Numbered from the stretch's first letter, positions 46,870 through 58,821 are shown. The stretch: DNA of 64,000 nucleotides from Arbacia lixula (GCA_963669155.1 OZ022585.1:6650843-6714842); one strand, 5' to 3'. Numbers and translations are program-made. The notes: a model not told the origin generated them from the sequence alone.

Positions 46870-47554
46870 GTAAGTCTGAAACATGCCAGTTTGCGGGTTT
46901 TTTCTAAAACTGTATAATTTCTGTATAGGCAAGTCTTTCAGATTGAAGTTTGGCTTTCTAAAAATCAGTGCTGTCAACTAAAGTGAACATTTTAAATGCA
47001 AACATTTTCTGACACGAAAATTACCATTTCAAATTGAATGATTCCTTCTAGTTAGGAAACTGAACGTATGTAATTTTCAGCAAAAACTTAAATGCGTTTA
47101 ATTAGAAGCTAAATGTCATAAACGCCCTCTTTTGGCCATTTTATGTCAGCCATGTTGAACTTTGAGGAGGCCTATATTGTTACGGCACATATTTATATTG
47201 GGATGAAAATGAGAACTACTTTAGCGTGGCTATGATATGTTTTGATAATGTTTTATGCAACTTATGCATTTTGTTAACAAGCGGTTATAAGTAACGTGTG
47301 AAAGTATTGTACATAGCAAAGGTATGAATCATTCTTGCACTGGACATTATTATGCTAGTAAATGGCTCTTGTGCTAATTGGAGATATCGAGGAGATATCC
47401 GGTTGCTGCTTTCTTTTTGCAAAGTCTATTTGGTAAACCAAATGGTGTGATTATTGTCCTTTTAACATGTGTGCTTTACAAGATATAAAGTTAAAGCGCA
47501 CAAGTTATACTTGGGTTGGATATATATTTATAATGCACTTTAACTATATTTCAG

Positions 47555-47791
47555 CCTAATCAAGGGTTCAGCCATCACGTGCCCTTGCACCCAGACCGGG
47601 TGGTGACTGTTTGGTTTCATGGTCTCCCTCATCGACGTCGCCGAGCATCGAGGATCGCAACTGCAACCACCTCAGCTCGGCCGGCATCGACGTCCTACCG
47701 TGTAACCTCGACAGCGGGTCTTTTGATGAAATCGCGTTTCAAAAATCAACGTTATCGCGATCGCGTCATCAAGGCAACCGGGTTGTATTGA
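47555..47791 (+). CDS. Candidate exon 2 of unrecognised two-exon ORF
   Basis: Begins after ACTATATTTCAG and keeps the frame of exon 1 to a TGA at 47789-47791. The peptide is basic (HRRRRASRIATATTSARP). Using a second AG at 47571 instead, a different frame is open to TGA at 47811 and reads more like an ordinary protein. The true frame is undecided. No recognised domain. Confidence 0.28.
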   Translation, partial: PNQGFSHHVPLHPDRVVTVWFHGLPHRRRRASRIATATTSARPASTSYRVTSTAGLLMKSRFKNQRYRDRVIKATGLY

Positions 47792-47814
47792 CGCTGCACA
47801 CTGAACTGAACTGA

Positions 47815-49450
47815 ACATTATCAACAGTCCATATCCAGGTTTTGATATCTGTACCGAAGATAGTTTGATGTAAACCCATAATTTAATTCATTACTTGTAA
47901 TATATATATCACTAGCAGAGAGAGTCGATCGGAAAATATTTGATTGTTTATCCATCCTCATTCCTATTTAAAGATTATCGTATTGGAGGCAACATTTCAC
48001 TGTTTAATTTAATTGATATGTGTTTGTTATTGCGTTTCATTATAATCTGATTATTTCATGTATTCCTTATAATTAAAGTTTCATCTTGAAACTATATAAA
48101 CATTAGTTCCGATTTTTATTCTTCGTCTGCTGGAATGAAGAACCCCACAGTGTTGTGACCAAAGTCATAATGAAAATGATCATCCATTGATAATGATTAC
48201 ATGCAAGATATTGATTAATATTGAGCATTCGCTATTGTTTACTATATTGTTTGTAGTTTGGAAAGATCGTTTTGATGAAAAATTCTCTTCAGTTGTTTTT
48301 CCGTCGACTGTCGGTAAAGCGGCAAAGACGCGGCCGTCAATGGTCTAGACAGCTGACAACTTGTCGTGGTGACACGCCGTCAGGAACAGCTCCCCTAACC
48401 CGAGCTCCCCGGTGGAACTATTTTATTTATCTGTATGTTATCTTACACGGGTGTACCCAATTTCTGGTACAAATGTCTTTCAAAAATCCCTCATCAATTC
48501 CTGAAAAAAAGTATAGGTTGTGGTAATTAGTTTTCACGTTTTTCATTGTTTTTCGTCAAGCGTATTTTGCGATTTGGGTGTAAGTGTGTGTGAATGTGGG
48601 TGTATGTGGGTTTGCGTGCGTTGTAATTATTTACACTCCTTGAAACACTTATACCTATTAGAAAAGTATTTACATAGAATGGGAAATCTCCTGCATGATT
48701 TTTCCCATATGGTTATGCTCAGTCATATAGAAAAATAGCGAAATTTCAGTGACATGTGCTTGGTAAACGTAATCTGAAATTGGTACGGTATGTCCGATCG
48801 TCATAAATTTGGTATCAAAATGTGCAAAAAGGATTAGAAAAGAAATGAAATTTCGTTTCAAAATATTGAGATGTTCTGAAGTAATGACAAAAAATTGACG
48901 GGGTGGGGAATAATGCAGCACCGTGAGTATTAGGATTAAAGGATTATATGAAACACGTTCAATTCTCAATACTGCACATACAAGGGAAAGTCGTCCCATG
49001 ATGTATTAGTGTAAGAAACCGGCGGCATGGATCATTCTTCGACACAAGTCCCCGTCACACACACGCCCGTGTTGCAAGTAATGGCACGTGAAGTGCACAG
49101 TCTTGATGCAAGAACACGACATGGAATTCATTCTCTATAAGAAGCAGAATAATTGTGATTGTATTTAATTGAGGAAAAGAATGTTTGAACAAACTATTTC
49201 TCTCTTTAAAAATGATATTTTATTGCATGTGAATCTCCAACGATATAAGCTATTCATCATGTACATTGTATATCTATGTATTCATGTTATCAGAATCAGT
49301 GTTGGCGTGTGTAAAGTATCTAATTGGTGATTCAAATGGCTTAGCTTCTTTGCATTTTAGAGTGTACAGCTCGGTTTTTCTTGATTTTCCCCGAGATGTT
49401 CCTTCACATATACAGATATGCTTCTCTGTGCTTGTCTGCGTCGGGTTTCG
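47815..49450. other. Intergenic, nothing secure
   Basis: A possible small exon after TTGTTTGTAG (about 48256-48347) ends in TAG after about 29 codons. It is unsupported. A GT-rich patch lies near 48580. Confidence 0.4.
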
Positions 49451-49458
49451 CAGAAGCT

Positions 49459-49523
49459 CCTTGCGTCGGACGCAAGGACGACGCAGGGAATGATCATTGA
49501 AGTTGGCAAGCAAGCTGCCAACT
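49459..49523. repeat. Two short perfect hairpins
   Basis: CCTTGCGTC-G-GACGCAAGG (49459-49477) and AGTTGGCA-AGCAAGC-TGCCAACT (49501-49523) lie 23 bases apart. Confidence 0.75.
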
Positions 49524-50140
49524 CGCACGTAGAAAACATGGACGGCCGGTTGTGACCATGGCATAAGGGATCCTAGTATCAATGTATTTATCTTTTTAAG
49601 GATGGAATAAGTAAGAACTTAATAAGTTAGATTTCTAAGCGTTTGATAAAGACAACATTATCGAAAAAACAGGTATGTGTTTAAAATTTTTAGTTCTTGA
49701 AAAAAAATGTCTGTCACAAATCACACCAAATATCCCTAATTTTCATTTACACATTTTTTATTTTGATAAATTATTTTACTTCCTTACTGTGATTTTAGTT
49801 GTATTTTCGTGGGGGGGGGGGGGGGGGGGACTCAGCGAGCAAATAATATGTAAGAAAACAACATGACATTTTTTAAATTCAGAAGAATTTTTTTCGACAA
49901 TTGCCAAGGTGTTGCATCATTGTTTGAATTGAGTTTTGACTAGGACAATTCTCTGTATCCACAATATAGATATTTGAGTGTTTCCTTCATCAAAACAATA
50001 AGCATTTACATGATTATACATGGATCAGTTTCATCATTACCGTATTGATATGTCATGAATTTGAAGATGTTTATGCATTCAAGAATAAAACATATATTTG
50101 TGGGGAAAATAAGCAACCGTCTACGTCTGCTTATCTGAAT
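49524..50140. other. Intergenic with poly-G tract
   Basis: G run at 49811-49829. Nothing else recognised. Confidence 0.5.
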
Positions 50141-50361
50141 ATAGAGTGTGACGCCATTTGAGCATTATTGTCAAGACAAATGGCTCTAAACAATACGGGC
50201 AGAACAAGCAGCGGTGATTACAACGGGAATGTAATTGAGAATGCCGAACACTAGCACGATACACAATATCGGAAAGGTAAACCCGTCACTGGAGTGAGTT
50301 TGTTTAGAGCCAATCTGTCTTGACAACATGTTCAAATGACGACACCACTTCGGTACTCTAT
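50141..50361. mobile_element. MITE-D copy 2
   Basis: Ends ATAGAGTGTGACGCCATTTG and the mirror-like CACTTCGGTACTCTAT. Inner blocks TTGTCAAGACA and GGCTCTAAACAA are inverted at the right side. Related to 33195-33421. Confidence 0.8.
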
Positions 50362-50403
50362 ATGAAAGAATGCTTGCATGGGAATAGAAAAAAACAACGA
50401 AGA

Positions 50404-50533
50404 TGGATTTAGAGAAAGAGAGGTGGGGGGGGGGGGTAGAGAGAGAAAGAGAGGAAGAGGGAGAGAAAGAGAGGAGGGGGAGAGAGAGAGCTGGAGAGAG
50501 AGGAGGTTGGGAGAGAGAGAGACGGAGAGAAAA
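50404..50533. repeat. GA-rich purine tract
   Basis: Interrupted (GA)n with a poly-G run. The arginine/glutamate-rich frames here are artefacts. Confidence 0.9.
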
Positions 50534-50823
50534 GCTAGCGCAATGTCAAAGTAGTAACATTTCAATGGCCAATTATCTCACAGCATATAAGATGTCATAT
50601 CATAGTTCATGTTACTACAAGATTGTATTAGATTTAGAGGGCTCTCGGGTAACATTCAGGATACATTTGGGCAACAAATCCCCCCTCCCCATGTGATTTT
50701 TTCATAAATTGTACATTTCTTTATATCGAAAAGAAAAATACCTCAGAAATAGATACAACCTTGTTGACAATCTGCAAGGACATATGTTTAATACTCTTTG
50801 AAAAGATAACAACATCAGCAATC
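50534..50823. other. Short spacer, nothing recognised
   Basis: No feature identified. Confidence 0.5.
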
Positions 50824-50896
50824 GGTCTGTTGGCTCAGTTGGTAGAGCGTCAGACTGATAACCTGAAGGTCGTGAGTTCGATTCCCGCCATAGATG
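50824..50896 (+). pseudogene. tRNA-like sequence with GAT anticodon (Ile-like), degenerate
   Basis: D arm GCTC-AGTTGGTA-GAGC is perfect. The anticodon loop CTGATAA in a TCAG/CTGA stem reads GAT. The T loop TTCGATT and B box AGTTCGATTCC are good. The acceptor stem has mismatches and wobble pairs and its spacing is off by about one base, and the T stem has an A-C mismatch. This is a tRNA pseudogene or the head of a SINE rather than a functional tRNA. Confidence 0.6.
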
Positions 50897-50969
50897 CTCT
50901 TTTGGTTTTTCTCTCGTCGATTTGAAACTAATAGTCTATACGGTAAAATCACCAAGCAAAACCACCGAC

Positions 50970-51052
50970 GTCTTATAGCCTAGTGGTAGGGTAAGCGCCG
51001 GGACTACCTCACACTCGTGCTAGCGAGCACGGGTTCGAAACCCGCTAACTCC
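50970..51052 (+). mobile_element. Second tRNA-like sequence, probable SINE head
   Basis: TAGCCTAGTGG (50976-50986) fits an A box and GGTTCGAAACC (51032-51042) is a perfect B box. A CTCG-TGCTAG-CGAG stem sits where a long variable arm would be, but there is no proper anticodon stem. A body of about 230 bp without coding follows. Confidence 0.6.
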
Positions 51053-51591
51053 AAGGTTGCAAAACCAAGGTTCAAGGATTGTCGGATGGCCCGGCAAAGG
51101 CATTGGGATCACCCTTGTTCCTCCCCTAAAGAGTTAGAGTCTATAGTTTTTATAGGCTACAGTTTTTAGGAGGTAGGAAGAGACACGCGATGGGCCGGTC
51201 GCCATACCAGAAGGGAACTAATGGTAGTCGGTAAGAGTGATTAGCTTAATTGCGGAAGCCCGAAGTCACGACACCTGAACTCCTGGCATTACCATCGCTT
51301 AACCTTTTATTTTTTTTTGTTGTTGAAATATTGACTTTAATTGTTGTTTTCCTTCTATCTTTGATGACAAAAATTAACCACACCCCTATCATCTTTGTTG
51401 TTTCGTTTTTCATTATTCCATATTGCTCTTCTTATTACTTTTCTGCCCGTTTTTTTTGTCCTTTTTCCTGGAGCATGTTGCATATAGGTTTTAAATTATT
51501 CTAACTTACCATCAATGTTAGCTACCAGGAAAACCTATCTGCAACATGGCCCTGATATCTGATATCATCCAATCTTTCTTATTTGCACAGA
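51053..51591. other. Probable SINE body then AT-rich spacer
   Basis: Contains a GTCTATAG..TTTTTATAGGC inverted pair near 51140. No gene recognised. Confidence 0.4.
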
Positions 51592-51741
51592 GTAGAGGGT
51601 ATCCTCAACCAACAAGGCTATCATTCAATCCTACAGCGGAAGGCCTTCTCTTTAGGGAAACGCCTGATCGGAGAAGGGTTCGTTTTCCAGTAGGACAATG
51701 ACCCAAAACACACGTCAAGACTTTTCAAAGAATATGCAAAG
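51592..51741 (+). pseudogene. Tc1/mariner transposase relic (catalytic core)
   Basis: The translation gives VEGILNQQGYHSILQRKAF, GEGFVFQ, an in-frame TAG (51691-51693), then DNDPKHTSRLFKEYAK. This is the region around the second catalytic Asp of DD34E transposases (Q.DNDPKHTS). Nothing of the N-terminal DNA-binding part or the C-terminus remains. It is unrelated in position to the C-terminal relic at 20507, which carries the other half of the domain. Confidence 0.88.
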
Positions 51742-52281
51742 GCTATTTCACATTCCTCTTATTATTAGTATTATTGTAATGATAGTAAGTCTTGAGTCAC
51801 TACCACTCAAGATGGCAAGTAGTGTCAACGCACACACGTATAGTCTGCTGCAATAAAGTTACTGCAAAGTAGAAGCAGGGAGTTGAGCATGTTCCCAACT
51901 CCCTGTCCTAACTGAGTCTACACAAGATCACATCATGGTGTTAAAAGCCCAAGAACCAGCTCAGAAAATGTCCATTTCCAAGGATAAAGCCGCAAACAGG
52001 TGCAGACATTCCGATATTGAGTATGAATTGCGCGTGTATTAGACTGGCTAGCCAGCAGTGCATTGATATGTATGGTGCATGATATGTGCAGCACACAGTG
52101 CACTCTACTGTATGTCTATGACTATGTGCGTGTAAAGACATCGCATAGTGCGTATGGCATACTGCTCAATGAAATTGTTTATCTCGTTATTCTGACGGGT
52201 TGAAAAGATACCACTATAGTAGAATAAGTGATTTTAAGCTTTGTTCAGAGAGTGAATTACTGAAAAAAAAAGATTGCAAAT
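51742..52281. other. Spacer; upstream side of Ty3/gypsy relic
   Basis: I could not identify an LTR or a primer-binding site here. Confidence 0.4.
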
Positions 52282-53233
52282 ATGGCAACCAGGGTAAGCC
52301 AGTCAGCGCTATTAGACTCGACAGGAAATGTAGCAGAAACTTTTAAAGGTCTCAGAGGTTTGAACTGTACAATGTTGCTAGTGGTCTGTCCAAAAAAGAT
52401 AAAAAACACAGACATCCATGCTTCTGCATGTCATAGGAGAAAAAGCTCTTGACATATACAATATATTCAGATTTGCCGTGCCTGGTGATGAGATGAGACT
52501 TGAGAAAGTGATGGAAAAAACTGAGAGCCATTGGATGACCAAACGAAGTGTGACGTATGAGAGGCACATATTTTTCACAAGGTCACAAGAGGTCAGTGAG
52601 AATATTGATCATTACGCAACAGAATTGCGCAATCGCGCACAGTCGTGTGAATTCGGAGAGTTGACTAACAGTCTGATACGGGATAGAATTATCTGTGGTA
52701 TTTTGGACAATGGTGTTTGTGATCGTTTGCTGAGGCAGGATGACTTGACGCTAGAGAAGGCGTTGCAGCTTTGTCGTGCTGCTGAAACCACTCGAATTCA
52801 GGCCCACGAGCTGAGTTCCACCAATGAGAGAGTCTGAGTTGATGCTCTAGTGAGTAAGAAACAGTCGTTCAAGTCAGCATCACACAAAGGTCCAAAACAA
52901 CAAAGTCAGAAATCAAAATATGCTTGTGGTAGATGCGTATATATTCACAGTAGAAATGCATGTCCGGCACAAGGTCAGATCTGCAAAAAATGCGGTAGAG
53001 AATCATTTTACAAAGTGTTATCGGTTAGTGTTGGTTGGTGTTGGTGATTCTTCTGGTGAATGGACGGTCAATCTTGTGAATGAAAGACGAGTGGATTTCA
53101 AGTTATATATTCTGGTGCTCAGACTAACCTCCTTCCAGACTCAGTGTATGAGATGTTAAAATCCAAACCAAAGCTGCATTCAGCTAAAGTGAAGTTGACA
53201 GGCTATAGTCGGGTAGCCATCTCGGCGAAGGGT
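52282..53233 (+). pseudogene. Ty3/gypsy gag-protease relic (5' part)
   Basis: ATG 52282 opens a gag-like reading (MATRVSQSALLDSTGN), frameshifted near 52360 and 52402. It is then open at 52418-52837 with EKALDIYNIFRFAVPGDE and ENIDHYATELRNRAQSCEFG, typical of gag from Ty3/gypsy elements of invertebrates. After an in-frame TGA (52835-52837) come C-x2-C-x3-H-x4-C and CKKCG zinc-knuckle segments, the second broken by a frameshift. A degenerate SGAQTNLLPDSVYEMLKS follows, the start of the aspartic protease. The catalytic Asp codon is no longer readable in frame. The sequence stops at the RTE insertion (53245) and resumes at 55975. Confidence 0.85.
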
Positions 53234-53244
53234 CGTTGTTTTGT
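53234..53244. repeat. Left target-site duplication of RTE insertion
   Basis: CGTTGTTTTGT, repeated at 55964-55974. Confidence 0.85.
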
Positions 53245-55963
53245 TTGTATTTAGCCTATTTCTCTCCACTGCTGAAGGAAGGCCTCCTCATCATTTTTCC
53301 ATCTTGATCTATCTTGTGCCGTTCGTTTCCATGTCACACTACCATATTCTCCAATATCGTCAATCCACCTCCTACTTCGTCTGCCTCTTCTTCTGGTTTT
53401 AGCTCTGGGGGTCCTATGGTTAATTGATATGTCCATCTATCATCTTTCCTCCTGGCCAGATGACCAGCCCACCTCCGTTTCTTTCATTTAATTTCCTGTA
53501 CTATGTCCCATACTTTAGTTTTCTTTCTCAAATCCTGGTTTCTAACTTTGTCCCTCTTTGTAATACCAATCATAGTTCTTTCCATAACCCTTTCGGGTAC
53601 TCTAAGTTTTCTCTCCAGTCTCTTAGTTGTGTTCCATGTTTCTGCTCCATAAGAGAGCACAGGTATGATGCATTGGTTGAAAATCTGTTTCTTGAGAGAA
53701 AGAGGGAGCTTCTGTTCACGAAGGATAACGTTGAGCTTGCCAAATTTTGCCCAAGCCAACTGGATCCTTCTATTCACTTCCCCTGCTGTTTCATTTTCTA
53801 TCTTTTTGCCCAAGTATATAGTTGTCTTTTCTACGGTCCTCCCCGAACTGTGATTTTGTGTTCTTTGAGTCTACTGCTCATCATTACCTTTGTCTTTGTG
53901 ACATTCATTTTCAGTCCAGCTTTTAGGCTTTCTTCACTTCGTTTTCGGATCATTTTCTCCAGTACCTGAGGTGTATGGCTAAGTAGTAAAATGTCATCTG
54001 CAAATCTGAGATGTGTTATGTGTTCGCCATCCACCACTATTCCCAATGATAACCAATCAAGGTTTCTGAAGACATCCTCAATAGCTGCAGTGAAGAGCTT
54101 TGGTGAGATGGGGTCACCTTGTCTTACCCCTTTCAGGATTTTAAAGGCATTTGTTGTAGTGCTTTCTAGACGTACACGGGCACTAGGGTCCTTATAGATG
54201 TTCTTAATTAGGCGAATGTACTTTCCATCTGTGACCTAGCTGCTCTTCTAGGCATTGAATAATGACTGATGGTCTAGGCTGTCAAATTCCTTCTCGTAAT
54301 CACCGAAGCCAAGGCAGATGTAAGAACTGTATTCTTTTGCCTTCTCGAGTGGAGATGGTATGATGTTCTATATCCTGTACGAAATCCAGCTTGTTCCTGT
54401 GGTTGATTTTCTTCAAGCTGTTTCTCTACCCTAGTAAGAAGAATTCTTGTGAAGATTTTGTATATATGAGGCAACAGACTAATGGGCCTGTAGTTCTTGA
54501 TGTTCTTCATGTCCCCTTTCTGGATCAGTATGATAACTTTTGATTCGTTCCACTGGGTAGGTACTTGTTCCAGTTGCATGATCTTGTTGAACAGTTTTGT
54601 TAGGATTGATGGTGTCCCCCCCCCAAAAAAAAAAAAAAAAAAAACTTTAAAATATCTTCAGTCATTTGGTCCTCCTCTGGAGCATTTCCCCTTTTCTTCT
54701 GATCTACAGCACTCTTCACCTCTTCCTTAAGTATTGGTGGAACATCATTTGATTTCTCATTCCAGTCCTAATTTACTCTCCAATCTGGTTGGTCTGTGCT
54801 ATAGAGTTCTATGTAGAAGTCCTTAATGGCTTGAGTAATCTGTTCTTTGTCATTAACTTCTGTCCCATATTTTGTTTTCAGTGATGACAGAAGCTTTCTA
54901 GCCCTCTCTTACTTGATGTTGATGATTTTGGTCGTTTATGGTTTTTTAGCACTTTACGTACCATCTTAGTCCTGATCTTTCTCTTTTGCTTTCTTCACAT
55001 CTTGCGATTTTTTTTATTTTTGTTTTGGTAGGTTTTTTGAAGTATGTATTGCCAATTGTCAAGTTTCTGCTTGATACAAGCTCCAGTAGTCTTTCTCCCC
55101 TTTCAGTCCTTTCTCCTCGTCATCCTTTCTCAGTCCAACCTTGGCACTGAAATCACCCATGAGTAACATAAGTAACGTAAACGTTCTGGATTCTGTTGCC
55201 ATTATGTTGTCAATTTTACTATAAAAATCTTCAACGACTTCATCTGTGTGACTGGTAGTTGGTGCATATGCTGGAATAATTTTCATTGTATGGCTACTAT
55301 TGATATGTACGTTCAGAAAAGCTATCCTGTCTGATACTTCTTTATATTCCATGATATTTTCCCCAACCTCTTTATTCACAAGAAATTCGCTGGTCTCCCA
55401 GTTTCAGCTAATCCTATTATGTGCCATGTTACATAATCTATTTCCTCCAGTAGAGCATCTAGGTCTTCCTCTGTTCTCGATGTCCTTACATTATGTACAA
55501 ATAAATAAATCTGCATGGCTCGTGATGATTCTTCTATCAGATTTGGGTCCTCCTTGCGGCTTTAAACCCAACTCGTCACTTTGGCTTGACACCAGAAATA
55601 TCAGCAGTCACCGATTTCCTAGCTCTATTTGTAGAGCTGGGCCCGTTCTGGCCTTGGGCGTTACGACCTCTCTTTATTCTCAAATCCATAAATGACGAAG
55701 GATGTGTGCCATACTCTACCACAATGGCAAGGTGGATTGGTAAAAGTCGAACGAGTTCCTAGGACTCCAACCCGATGTAAAGGAACTCTTAATTTTTTAA
55801 GTCAGATCTGGTTTTTAATTCTGACAGGGGGTCCGGCACCCCATCCTCAGCCTAGAGCTGATGCCCTAGCGTGGGTTCCCGGGATTAGTCGACCGTGTAA
55901 CAGGTAGCACTGGATTACACGATGACCAATGGCAGAAGTAACCTGACCTGACCTGACCTGACC
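53245..55963 (-). mobile_element. RTE-clade LINE, near full length, inserted into Ty3/gypsy relic
   Basis: Reverse strand. It starts with four GGTCA units (55943-55963), then an endonuclease fragment, a reverse transcriptase and a C-terminal region, ending about 10 bases after the last coding block. The 3' end has no poly-A, as expected for RTE. 11-bp duplications flank it and the host element resumes directly after. Frameshifts and stops break the ORF. Confidence 0.88.
53251..55379 (-). pseudogene. RTE LINE endonuclease / reverse transcriptase (broken)
   Basis: Reading 5' to 3' on the reverse strand: endonuclease pieces with AYAPTTSHTDEVVEDFY and LMGDFSAKVG (55379-55059), RT palm with WNESKVIILIQKGD, NYRPISLLPHIYKIF and EQAGFRTGY (54579-54390), the catalytic FADD in LRFADDILLL (near 54004), C-terminal IPVLSYGAETW (about 53660) and the basic tail TRRRGRRSRRWIDDIGEYG (53400). 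The pieces lie in different frames, separated by stops and by an A-rich patch near 54609. The motif order and the AYAPT and FADD variants fit the RTE clade. The product cannot be made as it stands. Confidence 0.88.
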
Positions 55964-55974
55964 CGTTGTTTTGT
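55964..55974. repeat. Right target-site duplication of RTE insertion
   Basis: CGTTGTTTTGT, identical to 53234-53244. Confidence 0.85.
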
Positions 55975-56505
55975 ACAAGGGGTCAACTCACAGCATCGCG
56001 TTTCTAGGAACTCCAGGTGAACGCCAACCATTGCTAGGGTAACAAGCACGTGACATATTGAAGCTTGTAGAAAGAATATTTAATGTCAAAAAACAAGCGA
56101 GTAGCAGACAGCTACCAAGACGTGTTCGAAGGGCTAAAATGTGTTCCATTGAAACATCACATCACAATAAAAGAGAGCGCATGAAAGTCATCACACCAGT
56201 GGATGAAATAACTGACTGGGTATCATCGTTCGTTGTTGTGAAAAAGAAAAACGGGTAGCTCCGTGTGTGCCTAGATCCAAGGGATATAAACAGGGCAGTC
56301 AAAAGAGAGCAGTATCAACTACCATCCAGAGAGTAAATCACAACTCATTTTGCTGGAGGAAAACATTTCAGCAAACTAGATGCGTCCAGTGGATATTGGC
56401 AGATCGGAATTGATGAAGAAAGCTCAAAGCTGTGCACTTTCATCACTCCGTACGGACGGTACAGATTTCTGAGACTACCCTTTGTGATTTGCAGTGCTCC
56501 ATAAG
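55975..56505 (+). pseudogene. Ty3/gypsy reverse transcriptase relic (3' part)
   Basis: Continuation of the element broken by the RTE insertion. From 56058, LVERIFNVKK is followed after a gap by SSFVVVKKKNG, a TAG, LRVCLDPRDINRAVKREQYQ, another stop, then FSKLDASSGYWQIGIDEESS and FITPYGRYRFLRLPF. These are the conserved N-terminal RT blocks of Ty3/gypsy pol, including the first catalytic Asp (LDASSGYWQI). Homology is lost after about 56505, so the YxDD block, RNase H and integrase are absent. A large deletion also removed sequence between the protease and the RT. Confidence 0.88.
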
Positions 56506-57706
56506 TTTTTCACAAGATCGCGCATAATTTGTTTGCACACATTCCCGGTGTCAGATTGTGAGATTGTGCAGAATGTGCATTCATAAGCCATTTTCGTAAT
56601 CATTATAATGTATTTATGACTTTTTCGTATCAACGCGGTATTACAATCTCCTCTTTTGTTGGTGATTAGGGTTTTCATGATTGGAATGAACACTGCATAT
56701 ATATTTTTTTTATTATTATTTTTCCCCTCCACATCATTTTATTGATTCTGAATCGCAAGAAAAATTAAATAATAACACACATCTTCAAGGTAACTTACAT
56801 ATTCAAAATACAAATATTTGTTGATCTGTCGGGTTGACAGAAGACAAACATGTTATCAATAATGGAATCCATCAGAATAAATATAAATACCACAGCAAAG
56901 TTTATCATTAGTAAGCACTTCCGACCACACTGATAGTTGTTAGTGCTCAGGAGATCCTTGAATACGCTTTGGGGTACCATTAATAACATATTGTTTGAAC
57001 ATAAATTCATACAATTTTCATACATAACAAGAATGGCTATTGTACATGGCTTTTTGGATAAACACGTAACTTCGTATTCATCATGTTATTGAACCAACCA
57101 GACCACCAGACCAAACGTGCTAACTAAAATATAATCACTCACTGACGGTGCTTGGTAGGCCTAATATAAAACTAATTACGGACATCATTATTATTTTGTC
57201 ATGTATCGATGGATTTGCGTCATGACCTGATTTATTTAACAATATCTACACTTCCATTGCTGACCGTGCCGATATCAGCTACAGTGCGAGCGTATAGGAG
57301 CCCACACACATCGGGTCGGGGTATTTAATATTTTTTTTTTGCATTGCCAGGGCTTTGCCATTATCTGCCTATTGAAATTGCAGAATATCCTAATTGGTGT
57401 GCTAAGAGTTTTTGCAGTTGAGAAATTCACGTTGTTTATAGAGATATTTCCAGTGTATTATGATAGCCAGAGCTCGGGTGGTGATGATGATTGCAAATGA
57501 AATTGCAGCAAGAATTGTATTTTCTCTACCTTTTCCCATCGTCATAGTTATGGTGATGATCAACATTGTAATTACCATCATCGTTTTCTATTATTTTCAT
57601 AATTGTCCTCTTTACTGTCGTTTATGTTATGTTCTATTTGTTTAGATATTGCATTCGTCGTCACGACGGCGAGTATCACCACAATACCAACAGTAGATGA
57701 CCAGGA
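56506..57706. other. Intergenic, nothing recognised
   Basis: AT-rich with poly-T near 56705. No gene recognised. Confidence 0.5.
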
Positions 57707-57804
57707 CCATCATCAGCTGCATCATCCTCATCATGATCCTTATTATCACACCCATTTTCATCATCATTATTATCATGATCATGATCATCATCATTATCAT
57801 CATT

Positions 57805-57839
<35 letters not shown>

Positions 57840-58125
57840 TATCATATTCACCATCATCATCATCATCATCATCATTCTCATTATTCTTCACCATCATTAT
57901 CATCATCATCATCATCATCATCATTATCATCATTCTCATTATTCTTCAACATCGTTATCATCATCGTCATAACCATAATCCTCACTTAAATCATCATTAC
58001 TTACATAATTATCGTCTACATTACCATATTATTCATCACCACCACCACCACCATTCAATTTCCAGCATCACCTTCATCTTTTCCGCTATCTTCATCATCA
58101 ACATCATCCTCATCATCTTCATCAT
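57707..58125. repeat. Long (ATC)n microsatellite
   Basis: About 400 bp of CAT/ATC/ATT trinucleotides in several interrupted blocks. His-, Ile- or Met-rich frames across it are artefacts. Confidence 0.95.
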
Positions 58126-58821
58126 AATCCTTTAGATATTGGGCTTCTCGTCATTCCTCTGAACATCAAGCATGTTTCTTAGATGAGCTTAACCCTTAAC
58201 ATGCCACATGTGGATTGTCCCCGTTAATACACACAAATGCCATTAAGCAGCATTCTGTATGGCATAGTGAGGGTTAAAGCAATACAAACCCAGTGGTTCC
58301 TCCATTTCCAAAAAGGATTTTATATGCGTACGGAAAATCCTTCCTTTTTGTTTTATTACCATGGTTACAAGCTCTTGATATGACCTTTGAAACAGAGTTT
58401 CCCCTTCCCGTATAATACCATTCATATACACCATTCCATTTTTTCCATGGCAGACAATACACCCAAATAGCCATAGCAAGTAATCAACAACTCCCAAACA
58501 CGGGAGATGGACTTTGCACGCTTGAATGACTGATCGCGGGAAAGCGTGAGCGAGCAACTCAACCGAAAATATAAATTTCGCGCTTATAATTGGATAGATT
58601 TAGTTTGAAACGTTAACAGAACTGCATGTATTGAACACGTAGCAATGCTAGATGTACAATGAACCATATCCTAATCCAGTAAATGTATTGTATCATGAAC
58701 TCCAATTATAACGACATAGAAATTTGAAAGGATATGATTATCGAAAGTGATATATGATGCAATTATTCTGGTATGTCGGATAAATATTCAGAAAAACGGT
58801 GATCATGGTGATAAGCACAAC
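58126..58821. other. Intergenic, nothing recognised
   Basis: No feature identified. Confidence 0.5.

Noticed and set aside
48256..48347. Possible last exon of about 29 codons after TTGTTTGTAG
   Set aside because: A single short frame with no partner exon in a matching phase, too weak to annotate as coding.
50824..50896. Functional tRNA-Ile gene
   Set aside because: The acceptor and T stems are mispaired and the anticodon GAT is unusual for an animal Ile tRNA.
57603..57989. His-, Ile- and Met/Asp-rich frames
   Set aside because: They are products of the ATC trinucleotide repeat in all frames.
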